A stretch of DNA of 64,000 bases from Myxococcales bacterium (GTDB lineage Bacteria; Myxococcota_A; Polyangia; Haliangiales; Haliangiaceae): NCBI GenBank assembly GCA_016720595.1, contig JADKKI010000049.1:18264-82263 (forward strand), read 5' to 3'. Positions 1 through 8,570 of the stretch are shown here, piece after piece (the first letter of the stretch is position 1; every line of letters begins with the position of its first letter). Position numbers and translations under genes: made by a program. The notes below the pieces were generated by a model. The model searched no databases. It worked only from the letters and a program-made list of their open reading frames with translations, and was not told where the DNA came from.

Positions 1-1017
1 GCCCTGATCGCCGCGCAGTGGCCCGAGGAGGTCACCGGCTACACGATCAACCGGTTCTGCGGCTCGGGCCTCGAGGCCGTGAACAGCATCGCCGCGAAGA
101 TCGGCTCGGGCTTCAGCGATAGCGGCATCGGCGGCGGTGTCGAGTCGATGTCGCGCGTCGCGATGGGCTCGGACGGCGCGATGCTCGACGGCCTCAACGA
201 GAAGCTGCGCAAGCGCCTGTACCTGGTGCCGCAGGGCATCTCGGCCGATCTGATCGCCACGCGCGAGGGTTACTCGCGGACCGATGTCGACAAGTTCGCG
301 CTCGCGAGCCAGCAGAAGGCGGCCCGCGCGATCGAGGAGAAGCGGTTCTCCAATTCGCTGTTCGCGGTCAAGAACGACGACGGCACCGTCGCGCTCGATC
401 GCGACGAGCACCCGCGTGCGGACACCACCCTGGAGGGCCTCGCCGGCCTCAAGGCCGCGTTCGCCGAGATGGGCGGAATGGCGATGGGGCCGAACGGCGA
501 GACGCTCGATCAGCTCGCGCTCCTGCGCTATCCGGACACCAAGGCGATCGACCACGTCCACACCGGCGGGAACTCCTCGGGCATCGTCGACGGCGCGGCT
601 GTCGTGCTGATGGGCTCGGCCGAGTGGGGCAAGAAGGCGGGCCTCAAGCCGCGCGCGAAGATCCGCGCGATGTCCACCGTGGGCGCGGAGCCCGTGATCA
701 TGCTGACGGCGCCGGCTCCGGCGTCGAAGAAGGCACTCGATCGCGCGGGGATGGCCGTCAAGGACATCGACCTGTGGGAGATCAACGAGGCCTTCGCCTC
801 GGTGCCGATGCAGACCGCGCGCGTCCTCGGGATCGATCCGGACCGGATCAACGTCAACGGCGGCGCGATCGCGCTCGGTCACCCGCTGGGTGCCACTGGT
901 GCGATCCTCCTCGGCACCGCCCTCGACGAGCTCGAGCGCGCGAACAAGTCCACCGCACTGATCACGCTGTGCATCGGTGGCGGCATGGGCATCGCGACGA
1001 TCATCGAGCGCGTGTAA
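1..1017 (+). CDS. Acetyl-CoA C-acyltransferase (thiolase), 5' end outside window
   Basis: Thiolase-superfamily enzyme: thiolytic cleavage of 3-ketoacyl-CoA in beta-oxidation, or condensation of acetyl-CoA. The frame is open from base 1, so the N-terminus is missing and 338 residues are visible. All three active-site regions are present: the nucleophile Cys in [12 protein letters not shown] (Cys at visible residue 20), the His in [11 protein letters not shown], and the second catalytic Cys in TLCIGGGMG near the end. NEAFA is also conserved. The family normally has about 390-430 residues, so roughly 60-90 are lost. Whether it is degradative (FadA/FadI) or biosynthetic (AtoB/PhaA) cannot be decided from this part. 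A FadB-type partner may lie upstream of the window. Confidence 0.93.
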   Translation, partial: ALIAAQWPEEVTGYTINRFCGSGLEAVNSIAAKIGSGFSDSGIGGGVESMSRVAMGSDGAMLDGLNEKLRKRLYLVPQGISADLIATREGYSRTDVDKFALASQQKAARAIEEKRFSNSLFAVKNDDGTVALDRDEHPRADTTLEGLAGLKAAFAEMGGMAMGPNGETLDQLALLRYPDTKAIDHVHTGGNSSGIVDGAAVVLMGSAEWGKKAGLKPRAKIRAMSTVGAEPVIMLTAPAPASKKALDRAGMAVKDIDLWEINEAFASVPMQTARVLGIDPDRINVNGGAIALGHPLGATGAILLGTALDELERANKSTALITLCIGGGMGIATIIERV

Positions 1018-1046
1018 CGCGTACGCGCGGGCGATCGGCCCGTGCT

Positions 1047-3458
1047 ATGCACGACCTCGTGCACCCACGGGTCGTGCTGCTGCTGGCGCTCGCCGCGTGC
1101 GAGGCCTCTGCGCCGGCTCCCGTGGAGCCGCCGCCGCGGTGGGTCTATCCACCGCCGCCGCCGAGCTGGCCGCTGGGCGCGGTCCAGGGCCGGATCGGCC
1201 GCAGCCAGCCCACGCAACCTGCGCTGCCGGCGGGCATCACCGGCGAGAAGAAGGTCCCGTTGCGCCTCGCGACACCGTGGACGGTCCCAGGCGCCGGGCC
1301 CGCGCGCGCAGTGATCTATGGGCTCGAAGGAGCACGGCCCGCAATCGAGCTCGTCGACATCGATCAGGGCCGCGTCGTGTGGCGCGATCCGACGGCGTGT
1401 GATGGCCCGATCGTCGGCGTGACGGATCAGGCGATCGTGTGCGCGGATGCCAAGGGGACGCGCGGCGTCAAGCTCGATGGCAAGGGAGCCTGGCGCTCCG
1501 AGCTGCAGTACATCGCGATGACCGACGACCGCGTGGTCACCGGCGATCTCGGAGTCTCGATCATCCTCGACGCGACCTCGGGCGACGAGCTCGGGCGGGT
1601 CAAGCTGCCGGCGACGATCGTGCCCGAATCGATCATCGCGAGCTGCGGCGACGCGGGGCGCGAGCTGTTCTCGATCGGGCAAGACGGACGTCTCGTCCGG
1701 GTCGCCGATGCGAAGGGCGGTCCGGCGATCACGTGGGCGACACCGATCGGCGCGGTCACGAACATCGAGGCGTGCGAAGGCGAGACCGTGATCGTCGAGG
1801 GCAGTGGGCTCGATGGCCCGACGGTGGTCGCGCTCGCACGCGCCACCGGCAAGATCACCGGGCGCGTGGATGGCGTGCGCGGCTCGTGGCCCGCACGCGA
1901 CGGCAGCGATCGGCTCGAGGTCTCGACCAGCGCTGGGGTCGCGAGCTGGCCCCGAGATCTCGCGGGGGATCCGATCGCGACCGCGTTGCCCGCCCTCGGC
2001 GAGCTGATCGCGACCCGAGGTGACCGACGCCTGGTGCGTGCGACGCCGCTGACGGCCGCGGTGCTCGACAAGACGGGCGTCCGCGCTTACCTCCCGTTCG
2101 CCAGCATGGGCGGTGTGCTCGGCGACACCGCGGTCATCGCGGCGAGCTGGAATGGCTCGCAGGGCGAGACCGTGCGTCGCCTCGGCCTACCGCCGCGGTA
2201 TCCGCGCGCGCTGCGGATCGCCGTGCGCACGCGCGGTGTGGGCGTGCCTGCCGAGCTGCGCGATCTGCCGGCAGCTGCGCCGCTCGATCTCGCATCAGCG
2301 ATCGAGAAGCCGGATACCGGGAAGCACACCGTCGGCGCCGTGGCGATCGATCCACGCGAGAGCAACGTGCTCTACACGGTGCCGCTCGAGCGCCAGCCAG
2401 ATGAGACCTCCGGTGCCGGGATCGCGAGCGTCGACCTGTCGACGCGCACCTGGAAGTGGCAACGCTCCGATGGCTGCGGCGCCGGCCAGCCGGTCGCGCT
2501 CGCTGTGGCGCGCGAGGTGGTGGTGTGCGCGGCGCGTGGGAACCGCCCGGGCACCGCGTCCGTGCGCGCGACCACGCGCGATGGTGCGGCGCGATGGGAG
2601 TGGATCGGCGACAGCCTCGATGCCGTGCAGGCCGCTGGCGATGCGGTGCTCGTGTATGCCGCCGATCGCGTGTTCGTGCTCGATGCGAGCACGGGCAAGG
2701 TGCGCGCGTGGCTGGCCAGCGATGACGGCGCGATCATGCGGGTGACGGCGGTGGAGGTCGGCGCGCGCACGTTGATCATCGGCTACGAGCGTGGCCGCCT
2801 GGTCGCGCGTGTCACCGAGCTCGGGATGTTCCCGCTGTGGTCCCTCGAGATCGATGGAGTGGTGCGGGCGATCTCGCCATCGCAGGATGGCGTGCTCGTC
2901 GAGCTGGAGGATGGGGATGCGCTGCGGGTCACCGCGCTGACGGGGAGCGTCGCGGCGATGCCGGGGCTCGGGCTGACCTGGAGGCCCTCGGGCGAGCTGG
3001 TCACCGGCGCCGCCCTCGGCGGTCCGATCCCGGCGCCTCCCCAGCCGGCGGTCACTCCCGTGCGACCCCGGCGTCCGCTCGCCACCCGGCCGCCACCGCC
3101 CAAGGACCCCGAGGCACCCCCGATGTCGGTGCCGGTACAACCTCCTCCGTCGCTCGGAGACAGCTGGCAATACACGCTCTACGAGCTCGGCGGTGGCCTA
3201 CGCGCGCGCAACGACTATGCGATCGACGGTCCGATCGTACCGGTCCTCGCGCGCGGCCCCACGGGGAGTCCGCTGGTGGTCGCTCATGGGCGTGCCCTGC
3301 GCGAGGTCCTCGTGCTCGATCCGCGTACAGGTGATCCGCTACGGCAGATCATGCTGCCGGAGGACGCGCCACCCGGGGTGGTGTTTGCGACCATCGTCGA
3401 CGGCACGCCCGTCGCAGGGACCGTGCTCGCCGCGCCGCTGCGGATCGTGCTGTTTTGA
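1047..3458 (+). CDS. Lipoprotein with PQQ-like beta-propeller repeats
   Basis: Predicted lipoprotein of 803 residues. The chosen ATG gives a short signal peptide with lipobox LAAC; the frame is open further upstream but into the thiolase gene. Most of the chain is made of strand-rich repeats resembling PQQ/YncE-type beta-propeller blades (for example VLVYAADRVFVLDASTG, followed by a Trp-containing strand), typical of extracytoplasmic scaffold or binding proteins. A Pro-rich linker (about residues 665-705) precedes a last blade. No catalytic motif is seen. It begins 29 bases after the thiolase stop, so read-through is possible, but there is no functional link. The ligand is unknown. Confidence 0.75.
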   Translation: MHDLVHPRVVLLLALAACEASAPAPVEPPPRWVYPPPPPSWPLGAVQGRIGRSQPTQPALPAGITGEKKVPLRLATPWTVPGAGPARAVIYGLEGARPAIELVDIDQGRVVWRDPTACDGPIVGVTDQAIVCADAKGTRGVKLDGKGAWRSELQYIAMTDDRVVTGDLGVSIILDATSGDELGRVKLPATIVPESIIASCGDAGRELFSIGQDGRLVRVADAKGGPAITWATPIGAVTNIEACEGETVIVEGSGLDGPTVVALARATGKITGRVDGVRGSWPARDGSDRLEVSTSAGVASWPRDLAGDPIATALPALGELIATRGDRRLVRATPLTAAVLDKTGVRAYLPFASMGGVLGDTAVIAASWNGSQGETVRRLGLPPRYPRALRIAVRTRGVGVPAELRDLPAAAPLDLASAIEKPDTGKHTVGAVAIDPRESNVLYTVPLERQPDETSGAGIASVDLSTRTWKWQRSDGCGAGQPVALAVAREVVVCAARGNRPGTASVRATTRDGAARWEWIGDSLDAVQAAGDAVLVYAADRVFVLDASTGKVRAWLASDDGAIMRVTAVEVGARTLIIGYERGRLVARVTELGMFPLWSLEIDGVVRAISPSQDGVLVELEDGDALRVTALTGSVAAMPGLGLTWRPSGELVTGAALGGPIPAPPQPAVTPVRPRRPLATRPPPPKDPEAPPMSVPVQPPPSLGDSWQYTLYELGGGLRARNDYAIDGPIVPVLARGPTGSPLVVAHGRALREVLVLDPRTGDPLRQIMLPEDAPPGVVFATIVDGTPVAGTVLAAPLRIVLF

Positions 3459-3506
3459 CAGCGATCCTCGCGACTGCACACACCCGCGCTGCTATACGAT
3501 CGACCA

Positions 3507-4166
3507 ATGGCACTCCCGCTCCGCGCTGCGCTGCGTTCTGCAGGTCGCTTCATCGTCAAGAACCCCACGGCGATGCTCAGCATGGCGCGCCACGCGCTGG
3601 GGATGCGGATCGCGGTGCCGCTCGATGCGCTGCGCTGGTTCATCTCGAACACGCCACCATCGAAGAAGGCGCCGCAGGACGTGACCATCTCGCCGAGGCC
3701 GCCGGCGATCGGGATCGGCGCCACGGTCGACCTGATGGGCACCACGGTGCGCGCGGGAGCCTCGATCCGGGTCGAGCGCATCGAGGTCAGCGAGACCTCG
3801 TTCAAGGTCACGCTGCGGATCTCCGATGTCACCATGAAGGTGCTCGGCGAATCGTTCACGCCCGTCGCGGGCCTCATCAAGAGTGGGGCGCTCGATCTGT
3901 CGAAGCCGGGCAACCTCGCCAAGTTCATGCCGAAGCGCCCGCCTGTGCTCGTCGAAGCACACGATGACATCATCGTGCTCGATCTGATGCAGAACCCGAA
4001 GTTCGCGGAGAACGATCGCGTGCGCGGCATCCTCGGCACGCTGACGCCGGTCGTGAACGTCTCGGGCCTGTCCACCGAAGGCGACATGCTGATCCTCCAG
4101 CTGCGCGCGAGCCCGTTCGGGATCCCGCGCGCGCTCAACGCCGCTCGCGCACTCGCCTCCGGCTGA
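3507..4166 (+). CDS. Conserved hypothetical protein
   Basis: 219 residues; I do not recognise the family. The N-terminus is basic and amphipathic with no clear signal peptide. The middle is strand-rich (repeated Val/Ile/Thr patterns around residues 65-130, including a stretch on transverse order ISDVTMKVLGESF) and would fit a small beta-rich binding fold. The C-terminus has another strand pair and an Ala-rich helix. Codon usage matches its neighbours, and it sits between the beta-propeller lipoprotein and the msrC gene on the same strand with short gaps, which supports a real gene. The start ATG is the first in the frame after a 48-base gap. Confidence 0.6.
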   Translation: MALPLRAALRSAGRFIVKNPTAMLSMARHALGMRIAVPLDALRWFISNTPPSKKAPQDVTISPRPPAIGIGATVDLMGTTVRAGASIRVERIEVSETSFKVTLRISDVTMKVLGESFTPVAGLIKSGALDLSKPGNLAKFMPKRPPVLVEAHDDIIVLDLMQNPKFAENDRVRGILGTLTPVVNVSGLSTEGDMLILQLRASPFGIPRALNAARALASG

Positions 4167-4173
4167 ACCGGCG

Positions 4174-4662
4174 ATGGAGACCGTCGCCCTCTCTGCGCCG
4201 GTAGGTGACAAGGCGGCGCGCTACCGCGAACTATTGCCGCAGCTCGCGGCGTTGCTCGAGGGTGAGCCCGATCTCGTGGCGAACCTGGCCAACGCCGCTG
4301 CGGCGCTGCGCGAGTGCGTGCCGATCGCCTCGTGGATCGGGTTCTACGTCGCCAAGGCGGGCCAGCTGGTGCTCGGGCCGTTCCAGGGCAAGGTCGCGTG
4401 CGTGCGGATCGCCCTCGGCAAGGGTGTGTGCGGGACTGCCGCTGCGGAGCGCCGTACGTTGATCGTCGCCGACGTCGAGCAGTTTCCCGGCCACATCGCG
4501 TGCGATGCCGGGTCGCGCAGCGAGATCGTGGTGCCGATCCTGCGCGGCGGCGAGGTCGTGGCGGTGCTCGATCTCGACAGCTACGAGCTCGCCGCGTTCG
4601 ACGAGGTCGATGCCGCCGGGCTCGCGCCGATCGCGGAGCTCCTGGGCACCCTCGCATGGTGA
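4174..4662 (+). CDS. msrC: Free methionine-(R)-sulfoxide reductase (GAF domain)
   Basis: Reduces free L-methionine-(R)-sulfoxide in the cytoplasm, with electrons from thioredoxin, as part of oxidative damage repair. The whole 162-residue protein is one GAF domain of the fRMsr family. WIGFY (about residue 54), the LGPFQGKVACVRI segment, GKGVCGTAA, and HIACD followed by SEIVVPI are all present. The three family cysteines fall at residues 76, 86 and 110; the 10- and 24-residue spacings match the C84/C94/C118 set of the E. coli enzyme, so it should be active. The following lipoprotein gene overlaps its stop codon by 7 bases, so the two are probably co-translated. Confidence 0.9.
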   Translation: METVALSAPVGDKAARYRELLPQLAALLEGEPDLVANLANAAAALRECVPIASWIGFYVAKAGQLVLGPFQGKVACVRIALGKGVCGTAAAERRTLIVADVEQFPGHIACDAGSRSEIVVPILRGGEVVAVLDLDSYELAAFDEVDAAGLAPIAELLGTLAW

Positions 4663-5597
4663 CCCGTCACGTCGCTCTCGTCGCGACGCTGGTGTTCGCG
4701 GCGTGCCAGGGCAAGGGCCGCGAGGCCGATCCGGGCTCGGGGACCGCGAGTGGCAGCGCGCCGAGCAAGCCCGATGCCGCGTTGCCGCTCGACGCGCCGT
4801 TGCCGCCCGAGGATGCCTCGAAGAAGCCCGACGAGCCGGAGCCGGCGGATCCGGGCAAGGTGATCGCCGATCTGGGCGCGATCTCCGCGTGGCAGGCGGT
4901 GATCGATCGCCCGCAGCTCCTCGCGCGCCGGAACCAGCGCGGTGTGGTCTATGGCCGCGTCGGACCGCCGGTGATGGTGCCCGCACCGCCCGCGAACCCG
5001 CCGGTCGACGCCGGCGTCAAGACGGCGCCGGTGCTCGTGGCCTCCCCATACGTCTGGCTGGTCGACGACAGCGAGGGCAACGGCACGCTCGGCATTCGCG
5101 TCAAGCTCGATGGCAAGGCCAAGCAAGGTGATCGCGTCGCGCTCGAGGGCGCGTGGATGCTCGACGCCGAGCGCCGCTGGTTCTGGCAACCCGATGCGGT
5201 GCAGCCGATCCCCGCGGCCCCACCGAGCGAGCTGAAGGAGCCGCAGCCACCGGCGCCGACGCACGTGATCGCCAACGGCGAGCTGCCGAACGGAGCGCGG
5301 ACGATCAGCCTGGCCAAGGATGGCGACGCGGTCTACTTCCAGATCGTCGGGCCCGCACCCGCCAACGAGGGGGACGGATGGCAGGTCGCGGACGAGCTCG
5401 GGAATCCGACGTTCGCCCTGATGAACCTGCCGGGCGAGCGCGCGAGCTATGGCGGTCAGGACATGCGGCAGCCCGACGAGCGATGGGTGCTGCGCCGCGG
5501 ACAGACCTACACCGTGCGGATCGGCAAGCTCCGCAAGCGCGGCGTCGACAAGCCAGCGCTGGTCAATGCGCGGACCGCTCCTGTCCGCGTGATGTGA
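4656..5597 (+). CDS. Predicted lipoprotein, unknown function
   Basis: 313 residues starting at an ATG that overlaps the msrC stop (ATGGTGA). The signal peptide ends in lipobox VFAAC, followed by a Gly/Ser/Pro/Asp-rich flexible segment to about residue 65. The folded part has two strand-rich regions: one around GTLGIRVKLDGKAKQGDRV, reminiscent of an OB-like or nucleic-acid-binding barrel, and a C-terminal one after a Pro-rich linker. No enzyme motif is seen. The overlap with msrC suggests coupled expression; a role in envelope stress is only a guess. Confidence 0.72.
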   Translation: MVTRHVALVATLVFAACQGKGREADPGSGTASGSAPSKPDAALPLDAPLPPEDASKKPDEPEPADPGKVIADLGAISAWQAVIDRPQLLARRNQRGVVYGRVGPPVMVPAPPANPPVDAGVKTAPVLVASPYVWLVDDSEGNGTLGIRVKLDGKAKQGDRVALEGAWMLDAERRWFWQPDAVQPIPAAPPSELKEPQPPAPTHVIANGELPNGARTISLAKDGDAVYFQIVGPAPANEGDGWQVADELGNPTFALMNLPGERASYGGQDMRQPDERWVLRRGQTYTVRIGKLRKRGVDKPALVNARTAPVRVM

Positions 5598-5659
5598 ACC
5601 AGGTCCGCTGTGCCCTGAAGAAACCGAGGACCGGGTGGCGCTTGCGGTGACCTCGGCGC

Positions 5660-6265
5660 TCAGAGTGAGTTCAGCAGGGCGTTGACCGCGTCCTTGCGGT
5701 CACGCTGTGCCTTGTCGATCACGAAGAACGGAGCGCCGGTTGCGGCCGCGAGCGCGAGATCGCACGAGATTCCTTCGGAGGGCGGGTACTCGGGCTCGTA
5801 CGGGCCACCCGCGAGCACGGCTGCCACGGCGGCGCGCAGCTTCGTGACCTTCTCGGGATCGAGCTTCGCGGTGGAGTGATGTTGCGTGACGCCATCGTCC
5901 GCCGAGCCCGCGCTGGATCCTGCGCCAGATCCGGGGAGCTGCGGTGGTGGCCGCGGAGCGTCGTCCTTCCGGTTCGGCGTGTCGGTGCTGTCGTGGGTCA
6001 CCGTCGCCGCGTCGAGATCGTAGACCGTGGTCTGGTACTGCGAGCCATTGCCCCAGGGCATGTTGCTGTGGCTACACGTGTAGGTGATCCGTGCGACCGG
6101 TGGCGGGTTCGCCGGGACCCGGATGGCGCTGTTCGATGGTGGGGGCGGCGGCGCGATCGCGGCCGAGCCCGGCTGGTCCACCACCGCCGGCTTCGACCGC
6201 TCCGCTTCTTGCTTCGTGCACGCGACGAGCGCGAGCAGGACGACCATCCCCAGGGAGCTACGCAC
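5660..6265 (-). CDS. Small predicted lipoprotein
   Basis: 201 residues with signal peptide and lipobox ALVAC, then a Pro-rich linker. The folded part contains ITYTCSHSNMPWGNGSQYQ and a C-terminal segment with Cys and a DKAQRDRK helix; the family is not recognised. The start used is GTG at 6265, with AAGGAGG immediately upstream (perhaps too close); the ATG six codons later is the alternative. The gene overlaps the end of the upstream heparinase-like gene by 8 bases, suggesting one transcript. It converges on the plus-strand lipoprotein gene ending at 5597. Confidence 0.68.
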   Translation of the reverse strand: MRSSLGMVVLLALVACTKQEAERSKPAVVDQPGSAAIAPPPPPSNSAIRVPANPPPVARITYTCSHSNMPWGNGSQYQTTVYDLDAATVTHDSTDTPNRKDDAPRPPPQLPGSGAGSSAGSADDGVTQHHSTAKLDPEKVTKLRAAVAAVLAGGPYEPEYPPSEGISCDLALAAATGAPFFVIDKAQRDRKDAVNALLNSL

Positions 6266-8549
6266 GCCTCCTTCGTAACACGATCGCGAGGACGACGAGG
6301 GTCATCGCGATCGGCGAGCCCGGCGTGCTCTGCGCACCGCAACATCCCGAGCGCGGCGAGCGGGACGATCCGGCGGGTGGGGCGGGCCGGGTGCCGATCG
6401 CGGAGCTCGCGCTCGCGGCCTCCGGATCGGCGGTCACGCCACACGAAGCATCGAGCGCGATCACGACGGGCCGTGCGGTGATCGCGCCACCCGAGGTCAC
6501 CTCGACAGCACAGCCGTCACCCGCGGGCACCGCCGCGATCGCCACACTCGCCGGCGCATCGAGGATCACGTGCGTGCCCTTCGGCGCGGTGTAGCGGAGC
6601 GCTGCGCCGGGCTTGGTCGGCCACACGATGGCGGCCTCGCGGAGCCCGGTGACCTTCACGCCCGCCCACCCCTCGCCCGAGATCGATGTGCTGGTCACCG
6701 GCAGCGCAGGTGCGGTCACCGCGATCGCGTGCACCGCCCGCGGCTCGGGCCCCGGGATCTCGATGCGGAAGTCCGTGGTCTCGAACCGCGCGGCATCGCA
6801 ACGACCCTTGGGGGTGCCCTCCTTGAAGCAGTCCTTCTGCGCCGTGCGCCCGATCGCTGGAGTGCCGCCGCTCCGCGCGAGGCTCTCGATCACGAGCATG
6901 GTCCCTCCGACGGTCTTCTCGGCACGCCCGGCCTTGGGATCGAGCGCGAGGCCACCGGCCACGCGGAACCGCAGGTGCATCGCGCGATCCGCTGACTCCG
7001 TCGACGCACGATCGACGACGACGAGCACCGCGTCCGTGCCGCTCGCCGCGGGGATCAACACGAGATCGCGGATCGCCTCGGGGACATCGCTCGCGCGCTC
7101 CTGAAACCGGTACGCATCGGAGTAGTCGCAGCGGAGCGCCACGACGCCCGAGCGGGTCTGCGTGGCCCAGTCCCAGCCGACCTTCTCGCCCCAGCCGCCC
7201 TGGCTCGGGATGTAGTCCGCGGGCAGGTGAGCCGAGGCCACGGTCGGCGCATTGCTGGTCAAGGTCGAGGCGGACCCGTACGGAGAGGGATCGACGATCG
7301 CATCGTCGGTCCCGCGCGAGAGCACGAAGTTGCCGGCCTTGGGCTGGCGATGATCGACATCGATCGCGCGCTGACACTCGGCGACGAACCAGATCGCCTT
7401 GGCATCCCAGCGTGTGCGCGCGTACACGGTGCCGGTGGCGGCGGCCGCGTACCACGTGGGCCAGGTCTCGCGCGGGGCGAGCGCGGGCTTGGCACCCACG
7501 CCGGCGAGCGCATCGTAGAGCAGGTAGTCGCGATCCACGAGCTTGAGCCGGGACAGCTCGCCCTTGGCCCACGCCTGATCCTCGGCGCGGGTGTCGCCGA
7601 GCGCGATCGCATCGAGCGTCAACACGTGCGGCGCGAGGTTCGCTTGCTCCTCCTCGGTGTCTTGCCCCGCATACACGCGGTCACCCGGAGACAGGGCATA
7701 GACGTGCCGGCGTAACACGCTCGCGAGCCACGGCTCGACGCCTGAAACGGGGATCCCTGCGGTGCGGGCGACTCGTGCCGCGAGCGCGTAGTGGGCGATC
7801 GCGAGCGGCCCGTACTGCCAGCCCTCTGGCCAATCTCCGCCGTCGAGGATCCCGCCGGTCGCGAGCGCCGCCGCCATGTCCTTGCCCCACAGCTCGTCGG
7901 CGACGAACGCCCAGGTCTTCGGGCCGTTCTCCTCCGCTGCCTCGCCGCCTTGCGCGATCGCGATCAAGGTCGCAGATGCGAGATAGCCGGCCTGATAGTT
8001 CGAGCCGGGGACGCGCGCGCGATACCCACTATCCCGATACCAGCCGAGCCACGCGGCCCAGCGCTCGCGTGCGCGTTGCCGCAGCGCCGGGGTCATGCCG
8101 GGAGCGTCGTGGAGCCAGTCGTAGGCGAGCGCGGTGTACGGGCCGAGGTTCCGGATCGCGTACCCGGAGTCGCGCGTCGCGGCCTTGTTGCCACCCTGCT
8201 TGTCGCCGAGCTTGTCGAGATCGTCGAGCAGGGCGGTGAAGAACTTGATCGCCGTCTGCGCGTGCTCGGGCTTCTCCGTGGCGGCCCAGGCAACGAGGCA
8301 CGCCTGCAGGACCTTCGCCCACTCCGCGCCCTGATACACCGCGTTGTCGTGCTCGGCGGTGTCGTGCGCATCGGTGCACAGCGCGATCGCACCGACCACC
8401 GGACCGCGCTGCGCAGCAGCCTGCGCCTTCCACGCGGCCTTGAGCTGCGCATCGAGCAGCATCCGCGGGTGCGCGCCGCTCGGCTCCGGCGGCGTCGCGT
8501 GCGCGAGCGCGGAGGCCGTCAGGAGGTACACCAGTGCGAGGCGGCGCAT
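6258..8549 (-). CDS. Heparinase II/III- or alginate-lyase-like secreted protein with MYXO-CTERM tail
   Basis: 763 residues. A cleavable signal peptide (ending around AHA at residue 18) is followed by an N-terminal alpha/alpha-toroid region with Trp/Tyr-rich motifs such as SNYQAGYLASATLI, then a beta-sandwich half with WFVAECQRA and GWDWATQTRSG. This matches the two-domain layout of heparinase II/III and related polysaccharide lyases. The C-terminus (SGCCGAQ, hydrophobic stretch, LRRRRA) is a MYXO-CTERM-type sorting signal, so the protein is probably cut and displayed on the surface. The substrate is unknown; uronate-rich exopolysaccharide is plausible. The catalytic Tyr/His set was not assigned. 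It overlaps the next lipoprotein gene by 8 bases. Confidence 0.72.
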   Translation of the reverse strand: MRRLALVYLLTASALAHATPPEPSGAHPRMLLDAQLKAAWKAQAAAQRGPVVGAIALCTDAHDTAEHDNAVYQGAEWAKVLQACLVAWAATEKPEHAQTAIKFFTALLDDLDKLGDKQGGNKAATRDSGYAIRNLGPYTALAYDWLHDAPGMTPALRQRARERWAAWLGWYRDSGYRARVPGSNYQAGYLASATLIAIAQGGEAAEENGPKTWAFVADELWGKDMAAALATGGILDGGDWPEGWQYGPLAIAHYALAARVARTAGIPVSGVEPWLASVLRRHVYALSPGDRVYAGQDTEEEQANLAPHVLTLDAIALGDTRAEDQAWAKGELSRLKLVDRDYLLYDALAGVGAKPALAPRETWPTWYAAAATGTVYARTRWDAKAIWFVAECQRAIDVDHRQPKAGNFVLSRGTDDAIVDPSPYGSASTLTSNAPTVASAHLPADYIPSQGGWGEKVGWDWATQTRSGVVALRCDYSDAYRFQERASDVPEAIRDLVLIPAASGTDAVLVVVDRASTESADRAMHLRFRVAGGLALDPKAGRAEKTVGGTMLVIESLARSGGTPAIGRTAQKDCFKEGTPKGRCDAARFETTDFRIEIPGPEPRAVHAIAVTAPALPVTSTSISGEGWAGVKVTGLREAAIVWPTKPGAALRYTAPKGTHVILDAPASVAIAAVPAGDGCAVEVTSGGAITARPVVIALDASCGVTADPEAASASSAIGTRPAPPAGSSRSPRSGCCGAQSTPGSPIAMTLVVLAIVLRRRRA

Positions 8550-8570
8550 CCCCGCACCGTAGCGCAGCTG

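Noticed and set aside
5598..5659. Possible terminator in the convergent gap
   Set aside because: No perfect stem followed by T run on either strand.
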